19,109 nt of DNA from Gemmatimonas sp. (GTDB lineage Bacteria > Gemmatimonadota > Gemmatimonadetes > Gemmatimonadales > Gemmatimonadaceae): contig NZ_JANPLK010000024.1 in NCBI RefSeq assembly GCF_031426495.1, positions 1 to 19,109 on the forward strand, in the 5' to 3' direction. Within the stretch, counting starts at the first letter, position 1; each line of letters starts with the position of its first letter. The notes beneath the pieces are model-generated. The model was not told the origin of the DNA. It saw nothing but the letters and a program-made list of their open reading frames with translations, and made no database searches. The position numbers were made by a program, and so were the translations under genes. Shown here piece after piece: positions 1 to 6,834 of the stretch.

Positions 1-44
1 AATCGAAACACAAACACCCTTTAATGCTGGTTATTTTAAACGGG

Positions 45-1553
45 TTACTTGTCTTTTAACGCCGGCTTACAACGACTCTGACCCCTTGAACCCCTTGAAC
101 TTGCCGCCCTCATCGCCGCTTCAATCTCCCGAATCTCGCGCGGGCTCTTCGTGAGCCACTCCAAACTCCCGTCGCGCGCAATCAGATAATCGTCCTCGAT
201 GCGCACGCCGATGTTGCGGAACCTGCGCACGGCAGCCGCGAGCTTCGCCGACAGCGCACTATTCCGCTCCGTCTTCGGCAGCACGTCCAATACGTTCTCG
301 CGCACATAAATCCCCGGTTCGATCGTGAACACCGATCCCGGTTGCAGCGTCCCGTCTACCTCGTAGCGATCGGGATCGTGCACTTCGAGTCCGATGCCGT
401 GTCCGAGTCCGTGCATGTAGAACAAGCGATACTGCTTGCACTGGCTCTTGCCGTCGGCCGAGCAGTCGTAGGTGGCGTCGGGTGACTCGATGAGACCCAA
501 GCGCGCCAGTCCTGCAGCGAGCACCGCATTCGACGAATCGCTCATCAACCCCGCGCGACGTCCGCCGCGGGCCTGACGTTCGGCCGCGGCCTGCGCATCG
601 CGCACCACCTGATACACCGCGCGCTGCTCGAGCGTGAACTGTCCGCCCACCGGATACGAGCGCGTCATGTCAGCCGCGTAGCCATCGAAGCTGGCGCCGA
701 TGTCGACCACTACCATCTCGCCGCGCTTCATCTGCCGGTTGTTGGCGTTGTAGTGCAGCGTCGTGCCATTCGGACCCGATCCCACGATGCTCGAGAAACT
801 CGGCCGCTCGGCGCCCTGCCTACGGAACGCGCGTTCGAGATCAGCCTGCACTTCGTACTCGAACCCATCAGCCTTCACCGCCTTGGCCGCATCGGCGTGC
901 GCAACCACCGTGATCGTCGTCGCGCGCGTGATCAACGCCAACTCGGCGTCACTCTTGTACGCCCGCAGCTTGCCCACCTCACGCGCAATGTTGCGCACCG
1001 GGAGTGCAGGCACGCGCAACTTCACCGCCGCGATGTACTGATCGTCGAGCGTGAGACGGTTTGCGAACCCGAGGTCGGCCACCACCTGCAACGTCGGCGC
1101 CACCGACGCCCGCAGCAGCGAATCCACCACCGCATCCAACTCCGCCATCGAGCGCCCGCGCACGCCCCACGTGGCCTCGGCGTTCTCCGGACCCACGCGA
1201 TTCCCCGTCCACACTTCGCGCGACGGCTCCTTCGGTTGCACGAACACCGTCCACGCCACCGACGCGCCCTGCTTCACCCCCACCAGCGCCGCATCCGGCT
1301 CGCGCATGCCGGTGAGGTAGTAGAAATTCGTCGCCTGAAAAAAGCTGACGTAATCCTCGCGCGGCTCACGACCGCCCAGTGCCAGAATGACGCCATCGCC
1401 AACCAGCGCCGACGCCAACGCCACACGCCGCGCCGCAAACTCCGCGCGCGCAACAGCCGGCGGCGCACCCACAGGCCGCTGCCCGGCCGCGGTGACGAAC
1501 GGCGCCACGGAGGCGAGGGCGGCGAAGAGAACCCACGTGAGCGAACGATGCAT
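45..1553 (-). CDS. pepP: Exported M24-family Xaa-Pro aminopeptidase
   Basis: A 502-residue protein that should remove N-terminal residues preceding proline from peptides. The first 23 or so residues (MHRSLTW, then a hydrophobic run ending VTAAGQ) look like a signal peptide, so it probably acts in the periplasm, unlike cytosolic E. coli PepP. An aminopeptidase-P N-terminal domain covers about 35-190 and the pita-bread catalytic domain about 205-470. The five metal ligands are visible: Asp284 (VVVDIGA), Asp295 (AADMTR), His385 (HGLGHGIG), Glu412 (TIEPG) and Glu453 (RIEDD). An insertion just before the His motif has Cys364 and Cys372, possibly a disulphide in an exported protein. The frame stays open to 1718, but the signal peptide argues for the ATG at 1553; the upstream part lies in a palindromic repeat. 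Family assignment is firm; gene symbol is by family. Confidence 0.93.
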   Translation of the reverse strand: MHRSLTWVLFAALASVAPFVTAAGQRPVGAPPAVARAEFAARRVALASALVGDGVILALGGREPREDYVSFFQATNFYYLTGMREPDAALVGVKQGASVAWTVFVQPKEPSREVWTGNRVGPENAEATWGVRGRSMAELDAVVDSLLRASVAPTLQVVADLGFANRLTLDDQYIAAVKLRVPALPVRNIAREVGKLRAYKSDAELALITRATTITVVAHADAAKAVKADGFEYEVQADLERAFRRQGAERPSFSSIVGSGPNGTTLHYNANNRQMKRGEMVVVDIGASFDGYAADMTRSYPVGGQFTLEQRAVYQVVRDAQAAAERQARGGRRAGLMSDSSNAVLAAGLARLGLIESPDATYDCSADGKSQCKQYRLFYMHGLGHGIGLEVHDPDRYEVDGTLQPGSVFTIEPGIYVRENVLDVLPKTERNSALSAKLAAAVRRFRNIGVRIEDDYLIARDGSLEWLTKSPREIREIEAAMRAASSRGSRGQSRCKPALKDK

Positions 1554-1564
1554 GAAGACCAAGG

Positions 1565-1737
1565 GGCCGCGGGGGCGAACGAGCGAGTCGGACAGTGAAG
1601 CTATTTGGTGGCGAACGTGTGGGCGACCAGCGGTATCACCGCTTCGGGCCCCCCTCGTAGCGGTACTTCCGCCAGCCCATACGCGTTCCTGACCAAACAG
1701 CTTCCGGCAGGAAGTCACTGGTTCGCAACCGTGGCCG
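1565..1737. repeat. Palindromic repeat, copy 1 (173 bp)
   Basis: An imperfect palindrome running from GGCC to GGCC. Left-arm core GAAGCTATTTGGTGG starts at 1597; the mirrored right-arm core ends in GCTTCC at 1700-1705. The outer arms also pair: GGGGGCGAAC on the left against GGTTCGCAACC on the right. The centre holds GGGCCCCCC. The central stretch of about 35 bases is almost identical to that of copy 4 at 3911-4082. It sits between the start of the aminopeptidase and the start of the MazE-like gene. Confidence 0.88.
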
Positions 1738-1738
1738 T

Positions 1739-1755
1739 ATGTACTGTTATTACAT
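1739..1755 (+). promoter_or_regulatory. Candidate operator of the mazEF-like pair
   Basis: Inverted repeat ATGTA-N7-TACAT that overlaps the antitoxin start codon at 1754. Autorepression at such sites is usual for MazE-type antitoxins. No Shine-Dalgarno sequence precedes the start, so a leaderless or nearly leaderless transcript is possible. Short arms keep the confidence moderate. Confidence 0.4.
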
Positions 1756-2089
1756 GGACCCCATCGAACTCAAAGTCGCCCGGATCGGCAACTCCCGCGG
1801 CGTTCGCCTGCCGGCCAAGACGTTGGAGCGCTATGGCATCGGCGATCGCGTGATCATGGAAGAAACCGCCGATGGCATCTTGCTCCGGCCGGATCGCACC
1901 GCGACGCCCAAGCTGACGTGGCAGGACACCGCCAGAGCGATGGCCGCTACGAGTGACGAGAGCTGGAGTGAATGGGACGCCGTTGCATCCGACGGCCTCA
2001 CCGACATCACGTGGGACCGCCCGCCCATGCGCCGCGTGGCCGATTCGAAGGCCGAATATCTCGCGCGCGATAAGAAGAAGCCGAAGTGA
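1754..2089 (+). CDS. MazE-like antitoxin (AbrB/SpoVT fold)
   Basis: A 111-residue protein. Residues 1-45 carry the swapped-hairpin AbrB DNA-binding signature (KVARIGNSRGVRLPAK, then GIGDRV and ILLRP), as in MazE antitoxins. The tail (TWDRPPMRRVADSKAEYL) is charged and probably disordered, the part that would bind the toxin. It overlaps the downstream toxin by four bases (GTGA), as expected for a co-translated pair. An in-frame ATG five codons upstream exists, but the domain begins right at the ATG chosen. The gene begins 17 bases after the end of palindromic copy 1. Confidence 0.88.
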   Translation: MDPIELKVARIGNSRGVRLPAKTLERYGIGDRVIMEETADGILLRPDRTATPKLTWQDTARAMAATSDESWSEWDAVASDGLTDITWDRPPMRRVADSKAEYLARDKKKPK

Positions 2090-2412
2090 AACGCTACGAT
2101 GTCTGCTGGGCGCAGCTCGACCCCACGATCGGATCAGAGATCGCGAAGACTCGGCCGGTGGTGATCGTCAGTCTCGACGTTCTCAACGACACGCTGGAGA
2201 CGGTGACGGTCTGTCCGCTCACTTCGGTGCTGCATCCGACCTGGCGCACTCGCCTCGCGGTGCGCGTGGCCAGAAAGCACGCTGAAATCGCGGTCGATCA
2301 GATCCGCACGATCAGCAAGTCACGCATCGGCGCCAAACTCGGCGCGCTCTCGGCCGCAGATGCGACGGCGCTCCGTGTGCTGATCACGGCAATGTACGGG
2401 ACACGGGAGTGA
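2086..2412 (+). CDS. MazF/PemK-type endoribonuclease toxin
   Basis: A 108-residue protein starting at GTG inside the antitoxin stop codon. The PemK/MazF fold shows in the order YDVCWAQLDP (residues 4-13), TRPVVIVS (22-29), CPLTS (43-47) and the C-terminal IRTISKSRIG followed by LGALS. Family members cut mRNA at short sequence motifs and are neutralised by the upstream antitoxin. The last codons and the stop lie inside the outer arm of palindromic copy 2, which begins at about 2398, so the repeat appears to supply the C-terminal residues GTRE and the stop. Confidence 0.9.
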   Translation: MKRYDVCWAQLDPTIGSEIAKTRPVVIVSLDVLNDTLETVTVCPLTSVLHPTWRTRLAVRVARKHAEIAVDQIRTISKSRIGAKLGALSAADATALRVLITAMYGTRE

Positions 2413-2598
2413 ACGACGCCTGCTGACAGGGAAGCTATTTGGTGGCGAACGTGTGGGCGACCGGTGGAAGCGGCGCGGCGAGCGGGGCCGTGCCTCACGC
2501 CACTATCGCTCACTCGTCGTGGCTGTACTTCCGTCAGCCCATTCACGTTCGCCACCAAATTGCTTCCCTAGCGAATTCGCGCGGTTGCCACCGTGGCC
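2398..2598. repeat. Palindromic repeat, copy 2 (about 200 bp, longer centre)
   Basis: Left core GAAGCTATTTGGTGG at 2431, mirrored right core ACCAAATTGCTTCC ending at 2567. Inner core-to-core length is 137 bases against 107-109 in copies 1, 3 and 4, so the central loop is about 28 bases longer. Its left outer arm overlaps the mazF-like stop codon and its right outer arm (CGGTTGCCACCGTGGCC) overlaps the 3' end of the minus-strand EEP piece. Confidence 0.85.
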
Positions 2599-3053
2599 AG
2601 GTCTGCGATCATCGGCCGGTGGTCCGACCCCACATCCGCGCCCACCCAGGCCCCGCGCACCTTGAACCATTTCGGCGCGCTCAGTACGTGGTCAATGCGC
2701 AATCGCAGCAGCGTGCCTTCGTGCTTGCTGAAGCCGAAGCCCAGTCCCTTGCGGTCGAAGGCGTTGGTGAGGCCGCTCCAGTAGCGCTGGTAGATCGAAC
2801 TCTCCACCGGCATGTTGAAGTCGCCGGCCACCACGATCGGGATCTCGTCCATCTTGCGCGCCGACCACACCGACGCGCGCTCGGCCTCACTCTCACGGAT
2901 GCGTGCGTTCAGCGCCACGCGATCTTCGCCGTTTCCGCTCGCGCGCTGCTCCTCTTCCGGGCTCGGCACACCGGTCGCGTTGTCGGGAATCAAACCTTCG
3001 TTGCCCAGTAGCGACTCGAGTCCTTTGCGCGCCGTCTCGAGATGCAAATTCAC
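2568..3053 (-). pseudogene. C-terminal part of a split EEP-family nuclease/phosphatase
   Basis: Encodes the second half of an endonuclease/exonuclease/phosphatase domain: VNLHLE at the start, VVAGDFN (catalytic Asp and Asn), RIDHVL and SDHRPM (the Asp-His pair). The N-terminal catalytic Asn and Glu are absent here but occur in the next minus-strand piece upstream at 3199-3933, so the two are best read as one broken gene. The sense frame runs upstream through the repeat arm (YDTFATAVNLHLE) to a stop; the GTG at 3053 is only the first possible start and lies within the fold. The C-terminus reads IADL and then ATVATARIR, the last part coming from palindromic copy 2. Domain call firm; loss of function inferred. 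Confidence 0.8.
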
Positions 3054-3220
3054 CGCGGTAGCGAACGTGTCATACCGAGAGGGAAGCTGTTAGGTGGTGA
3101 ACGTGTGGGCGACCAGCGGAAGCGGCGCTACGGCCCTATCGAAGCGGTACTTCCGGTGGCCTCGTCACATTCGCAACCCAATTGCTTCCGGTGTGAAATC
3201 ACGCGGTAGCAACCGTGGCC
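3052..3220. repeat. Palindromic repeat, copy 3, inside the split EEP gene
   Basis: Left outer arm GCGAACGTGTCAT at 3061, left core GAAGCTGTTAGGTGG at 3083, right core ACCCAATTGCTTCC ending at 3189, right outer arm ending GTGGCC at 3220. It lies between the two EEP pieces. About 166 bases separate the last and first recognisable EEP residues, close to the 168 bases (56 codons) that separate the matching residues in the intact paralogue at 8061-9068. Confidence 0.87.
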
Positions 3221-3933
3221 GCCAACTCGTCGCCGCACTCCTGCATCGCCACAATACTCGGCGCATAGCGCTCGAGAATCCCCGCCAATCGCAGCTTCAC
3301 AATCGCGCCGCCCTGCGCGTTCAGCGACAGCACGCGAATGTGGTTCGCCCCCGGCGCTGCAGGCGGTGTGAATCCCGCGGTCGGTACCGCCGCCCGAAAG
3401 CCCATGATCGGCATGATCGCGACGAGCGCACCCACCGCCAGCAGCTTCACCGACGTCCGCGCAAACAACAACGCCATCGGCGCCAACACCGCCAGCGGCA
3501 ACAGCACCACCCACCGCGGTCCATACGCCAGCAACGTGGCCGGCAACCAGAACTCCGACACGGTGAACAGCGCAATCCACGTGGCCACCATCGCCCCCGC
3601 GTACATCACCGCCGCGCGAAACGTCCACCGCGTCGTCGCGCGTCGCGACGACCACTCCGACACATCAACCACCGGCCACTGAAGACGGGGCATCCGCGGC
3701 ACTCGCGCCAGCAGCCCACTCAGGTCGACTGTGGCCCGCTTCCGCGACCGCCGCGTCGACTTCCGCTCCGACCGCCCACCTACGACTGTCTCCTTCTCCA
3801 CCGGCCGCGCAATCACCACCGACCGCCCACAACGGCACTTGATCGTACGGCCAAGATGCTCGTCACCGCTGTGAATCACCGCGCCGCAGGCGCAAACGAT
3901 GTTAAACGCCGGCCGCTGTGGCGAACGTGTCAT
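3199..3933 (-). pseudogene. N-terminal part of a split membrane-anchored EEP protein
   Basis: Encodes, in order: a four-cysteine zinc-ribbon-like knuckle (CACG at 14-17, CRCG at 33-36), a basic linker, three hydrophobic helices at about 110-185, and the start of an EEP domain with VLSLNAQ and VAMQEC (catalytic Asn and Glu), ending ELAATVATA and stop. The helices and EEP part resemble the intact protein at 8061-9068, including the shared GPRW between helices. The final ATVATA and stop come from the arm of palindromic copy 3; the ATG and the first eight residues (MTRSPQRP) come from the arm of copy 4, so the native start may be lost. The missing half lies at 2568-3053. A short membrane protein might still be made. 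Confidence 0.78.
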
Positions 3934-4082
3934 TTCAAGAGGGAAGCTGTTGGGTGGCGAACGTGTGACCGACTGCCGGAATTACCGCTTCCGGCCCCCC
4001 TCGTAGCGGTACTTCCCTCGCCCCGTCACGTTCGCCACCAAATTGCTTCCGGTGGGAAGTCGCACGGTGACCACCCGTGGCC
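3911..4082. repeat. Palindromic repeat, copy 4 (172 bp)
   Basis: GGCCGCTGTGGCGAACG on the left pairs with the right end GGTGACCACCCGTGGCC. Left core GAAGCTGTTGGGTGG at 3943, right core ACCAAATTGCTTCC ending at 4050. Immediately followed by a half copy that shares the GGCC at 4079-4082, which defines the unit boundary. Confidence 0.88.
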
Positions 4083-4157
4083 GCTGTGGCAAACGTGTCA
4101 TTTCAAGAGGGAAGCTGTTAGGTAGCGAACGTGTGGCCGACTGCCGGAAGCGGCGAC
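4079..4157. repeat. Palindromic repeat, copy 5 (left half only)
   Basis: Starts at the GGCC shared with copy 4 and repeats its left half (GTCATTTCAAGAGGGAAGC, then GTTAGGTAGCGAACGTG) up to about GGAAGCGGCGACGAGG. The right half is missing. A pyrimidine-rich stretch with no recognisable content follows to the end of the YggT-like gene at 4225. Confidence 0.82.
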
Positions 4158-4224
4158 GAGGTGATGTCCTCTTACCTCCTCCCTGACACCCTCCCCCCTG
4201 CTTCCTAGGGTGTAAAAAGTCCGG

Positions 4225-4821
4225 TCATAAGAGGGCGCTCGTAATCACACTCTCTATGATCCCGAGCCCGAAGTACGCGATCAACACCGTGATATCGATC
4301 ATGCCGATCGTCGGGATGACCTGGCGCAGCGGCGCGAGAAACCATTCGGTAAGCACGTACGACCAGCGCCACCACTTGGAGTACGGGCTGCCGCCGACCC
4401 AGCTCGAGATCACGCGGGCGAACAGCGCGAGCTTGAGGATGCCGAATGTCCAGCGTACCAGCAGCGCCGCCAGCGATGCGCCGGAGCCGCTCATGTACGC
4501 CAGCATCATGAGCTGATCGCGCACGAAGCCCACGGCCGAGAGCAGGATGAGTCCACCCACGATCACGGCGGCCAGGGCCCACCAGGGGGCGGCGTACGGC
4601 GTGCCGCCGGCGCGCATGATGCGGCGCTCCATGGGGGCGATCAGCCACGGGTCCACCTTGTCGCGGGTGAAGCGCGCGAAGGGGGAGAAGGGCGAGATCT
4701 TGCGGGTGCGTACGCTGTACGACACCACGGCCGCGACGGCGGCAAAGGCGCCCGCCACGAAGACCGCGGGGCGCAGCACGCCGAGGAGCAAATCGAGAAC
4801 ACCGACGAGGGATCCGAGCAT
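4225..4821 (-). CDS. YggT-family integral membrane protein
   Basis: A 198-residue membrane protein. The C-terminal half is a clear YggT repeat: LKLALFARVISSWVGG, then SPYSKWWRW, LTEWFLAPLRQVIP, IDITVLIAYFGLGIIE. The N-terminal half has a degenerate version of the same unit (SPFSPFARFTRDKVDPWL, then PMERRI) after a membrane helix, so it is a two-repeat form of about the usual length. YggT proteins sit in the inner membrane; roles in osmotic tolerance and in cell division or photosystem assembly are reported for some members, but no specific role can be assigned. It is not obviously co-transcribed with a neighbour. Confidence 0.87.
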   Translation of the reverse strand: MLGSLVGVLDLLLGVLRPAVFVAGAFAAVAAVVSYSVRTRKISPFSPFARFTRDKVDPWLIAPMERRIMRAGGTPYAAPWWALAAVIVGGLILLSAVGFVRDQLMMLAYMSGSGASLAALLVRWTFGILKLALFARVISSWVGGSPYSKWWRWSYVLTEWFLAPLRQVIPTIGMIDITVLIAYFGLGIIESVITSALL

Positions 4822-4859
4822 AACCGAATGATACTCCTCAGGCGTGTGTTCGGCGGGGA

Positions 4860-5219
4860 CTAAAGCCCCAGTAGAACGCGGACGTACTTCTGTACGCTTT
4901 CGATTCTCGGGTAGGTGACCTCACCCATGCGGCGCACCAGTCGATCTTTGGAGATCGAACGCAGGTCCTCGCACTTGATGTAGCTGTCGAACGTCAATCC
5001 CGCCTCACCGGCCGGCACAAGTACATGGGTGGGAATTCGGCGCTCGGTCTTCGTTATGGGCACTACGATCACCAAGTCGGCCGGGCCTTGATTGAACTTG
5101 TCCACCGAGAGGACGAGCGCCGGCCGCATGCCGTCCTGCTCGCGGCCCCGCGTCGGGCTGAGGTCAACCATCCACACGTCGCCGCGTGAGGGCATGGCCT
5201 GTCGCTCGACGCTACTCAT
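4860..5219 (-). CDS. MazF-type endoribonuclease toxin, second pair
   Basis: A 119-residue protein with a canonical MazF/PemK sequence: RGDVWMVDLSPTRGREQDG (12-30), the conserved RPALVLS (32-38), VPITKTERR (53-61), and the C-terminal CEDLRSISKDRLVRRMG. Arg32 and Thr56 match the usual catalytic Arg and Thr of MazF. The ATG at 5219 overlaps the stop of the upstream antitoxin by eight bases (ATGAGTAG); longer in-frame extensions run into the antitoxin gene and are unlikely. A second ATG at codon 9 is also possible. The strongest toxin match in the window. Confidence 0.94.
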   Translation of the reverse strand: MSSVERQAMPSRGDVWMVDLSPTRGREQDGMRPALVLSVDKFNQGPADLVIVVPITKTERRIPTHVLVPAGEAGLTFDSYIKCEDLRSISKDRLVRRMGEVTYPRIESVQKYVRVLLGL

Positions 5220-5466
5220 TGGCGTGGTCCAATGCCGAGCCACTGTGCGCGGTGGCGTCCCACGCCATTCGCTCGGCCTGTTCTTCTCTCCATGCGACTG
5301 GATCAGCCTTGAGCTGCGCAAAGGCCGCGTTGATCTCGTCGAGCAGCCGCTCTCGATGGTAGCTCTCCAGCGCCTCGTGGATGATCTCCTGGTGCTGCTT
5401 GCCGGTCTGCGCGGCCAACGCCTGTAGAAGCGCGTGGTCGCTATCTAGAATTCGCGTCGTTGCCAA
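5212..5466 (-). CDS. Antitoxin of the second MazF pair (ribbon-helix-helix-like)
   Basis: An 84-residue protein starting at TTG, supported by a GGAGGAG Shine-Dalgarno sequence five bases upstream. The N-terminus (TTRILDSDHALLQALAAQTG, then HQEIIHEALESYHRERLL) has the strand-helix-helix pattern of ribbon-helix-helix regulators; the tail (KADPVAWREE, AERMAWDATA) is acidic and Trp-containing, like MazE-type tails that block the toxin. It overlaps the toxin by eight bases. It belongs to a different fold class from the AbrB-type antitoxin at 1754-2089, so the two MazF pairs were acquired separately. Confidence 0.85.
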   Translation of the reverse strand: MATTRILDSDHALLQALAAQTGKQHQEIIHEALESYHRERLLDEINAAFAQLKADPVAWREEQAERMAWDATAHSGSALDHANE

Positions 5467-5491
5467 AGTGACTCCTCCGGTTACAGGGCGG

Positions 5492-5519
5492 TGTACTGAC
5501 TGGAATACAAAGTAGTCAA
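5492..5519 (-). promoter_or_regulatory. Candidate promoter/operator of the second MazF pair
   Basis: On the minus strand, TTGACT (5519-5514) could be a -35 box and overlaps the stop of the VanZ-like gene. An imperfect inverted repeat TGTATT-N6-AGTACA (5509-5492, one mismatch) follows, a plausible antitoxin operator. No good -10 box is visible at the standard spacing. Confidence 0.35.
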
Positions 5520-6796
5520 CTTCGCCGCACCGCGTAGCGCCCCGCCGCAGCGCCTGCGGCCAGTAGCGCCATCATGATCACCCAGTCGCGCGCCCCGATC
5601 GGCGCCACGCCGAAGAACCGAGGCATGGCCGCCGCGCCCACCCAGAGCCACAGCATCGCGATGCCCAGCACGCGCCCACTCCGTGCGGCAGCCTGAATTC
5701 CCCACCATCCGATCGGCACCATCAACGCAGCAAGCCAGCAGATATGCGCCAATAGCTCGAAATTCCCACCGATTGAGAACACGGTCTGGATCAGCGCCCA
5801 CCCGATCACCGGCGTCAGCGCCATCGCCCGTGATCCCGTGAACGCCGCCGACGTGGCCGACAGCCGCAGCGTATCCGGCGCGCTCCACGCCTCGAGCACC
5901 ACCGGCCGCGGGTCGGCCACCGAGCGCCCGGCGAAAACCCCCGGCAGCGAGAGCGTCGGCATGGCCAGCCCCCAGTCCCACGCCCGTCGCGTGACTACCA
6001 GCTTCGCTGCCAGGTCTTCCTCGCCCACGAAGGCCACCGCCGACGAGTCGCCGGCTTCGCCTCTGGACACGTGCAGATACCCGATCGGCACCAACGCGCC
6101 CCCCTCTTCGCGCCCGCGCAGCACCACCCGCATGGCCACCGTGGCCGGCTCGCGCGACACCGCCACCATGAGCGGCCCTGTCCCGCGATGCGTGGTCGTG
6201 AAGCCGTTCACCACCAGCGTGTCGGCAAGCCCGCCAAACCACCCATGCCCCGGCGTAAACGGCAGCGCACTCACGCCGTACGTCGTGCGCGCCGTGCGGT
6301 CGAGCGCCGACTCCCCCCACGGCGCATCAAGCTCCCCCGACCGCGGCCCCAGCGCCGCACTGGTGAGCGCGAAAAGCAGCACCACCCCAGCCGCCCACCC
6401 CCAAGCCAGTCGCACCGCCACCCGCCATGACGCCGGAAACAGCCACCCCCGCAGCGCCAGCACCCACACCCCCACCAATCCACCCAACCCATTCGCCACC
6501 ACATCCGCCCAAGCCGCCGAGCGCGCCGGCGGCACACCAATCGACTGCAGCCACTCCACCCCCAGCGAAAACCCCGCCGAAAGCAGCAGCACCACCCACC
6601 ACCGCAGCCCCAACATCGCGAGCGCCAACCCAAAGGGCGCAAACAACACCACGTTGCTGATGCCGTCCGTCAGCCACAAACCACCGCACGCCAAACACCA
6701 CCGCGGCGGCATACTCGCCACATCAATCGCCCCATACGGCGCCAGCGTAGCAAGCAGTACGAGCAGCACGCTCCCCGCCAGCAGAAGCCGCCCCAA
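5516..6796 (-). CDS. VanZ-like membrane protein with extracytoplasmic beta domain
   Basis: A 426-residue protein. Residues 1-120 are a VanZ-like unit of four helices with the family's polar positions: Asp44 and Asn48 (TDGISN), PFG at 54-56, Glu81 and Gln84 (SLGVEWLQ), Arg92, Asp98 and Asn102 (WADVVANGLGG). A helix follows, then a soluble, strand-rich region at about 155-320 resembling concanavalin/LamG-like modules, then two to three C-terminal helices (about 325-420). The start is TTG at 6796, chosen because the first helix begins at once; a GGGAG lies very close upstream. VanZ itself is linked to teicoplanin resistance, but most homologues have no known role, and this one lies next to no glycopeptide-resistance gene. 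Confidence 0.75.
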   Translation of the reverse strand: MGRLLLAGSVLLVLLATLAPYGAIDVASMPPRWCLACGGLWLTDGISNVVLFAPFGLALAMLGLRWWVVLLLSAGFSLGVEWLQSIGVPPARSAAWADVVANGLGGLVGVWVLALRGWLFPASWRVAVRLAWGWAAGVVLLFALTSAALGPRSGELDAPWGESALDRTARTTYGVSALPFTPGHGWFGGLADTLVVNGFTTTHRGTGPLMVAVSREPATVAMRVVLRGREEGGALVPIGYLHVSRGEAGDSSAVAFVGEEDLAAKLVVTRRAWDWGLAMPTLSLPGVFAGRSVADPRPVVLEAWSAPDTLRLSATSAAFTGSRAMALTPVIGWALIQTVFSIGGNFELLAHICWLAALMVPIGWWGIQAAARSGRVLGIAMLWLWVGAAAMPRFFGVAPIGARDWVIMMALLAAGAAAGRYAVRRS

Positions 6797-6834
6797 GACT
6801 CCCTACCCCCGACTCCCGACCCCTTACTTCGCCG

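Noticed and set aside
753..1598. Plus-strand 281-codon open frame antisense to the aminopeptidase
   Set aside because: Arg/His-rich, low-complexity product; a GC-bias shadow of a firmly identified gene.
3128..3655. Continuation of the EEP middle (YRVISHRKQLGCE) through copy 3 in a shifted frame
   Set aside because: The same frame is open in the other copies that are not in EEP genes, and resemblance to the paralogue's middle is no better than chance by eye.
3094..4125. Plus-strand 343-codon open frame through the palindromic copies
   Set aside because: Arg/His-rich, spans repeats on both ends and is antisense to the EEP piece; a shadow.
1565..4157. Classical integron attC sites
   Set aside because: Within each palindromic unit the cores run GTTRRRY then RYYYAAT-like, the reverse of attC order, some copies have ATTTGGT in place of GTTRRRY, and no integrase is present. 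Kept as a comparison only.
1565..4157. CRISPR array
   Set aside because: Units are about 170 bases, irregularly spaced and separated by coding pieces; no cas genes.
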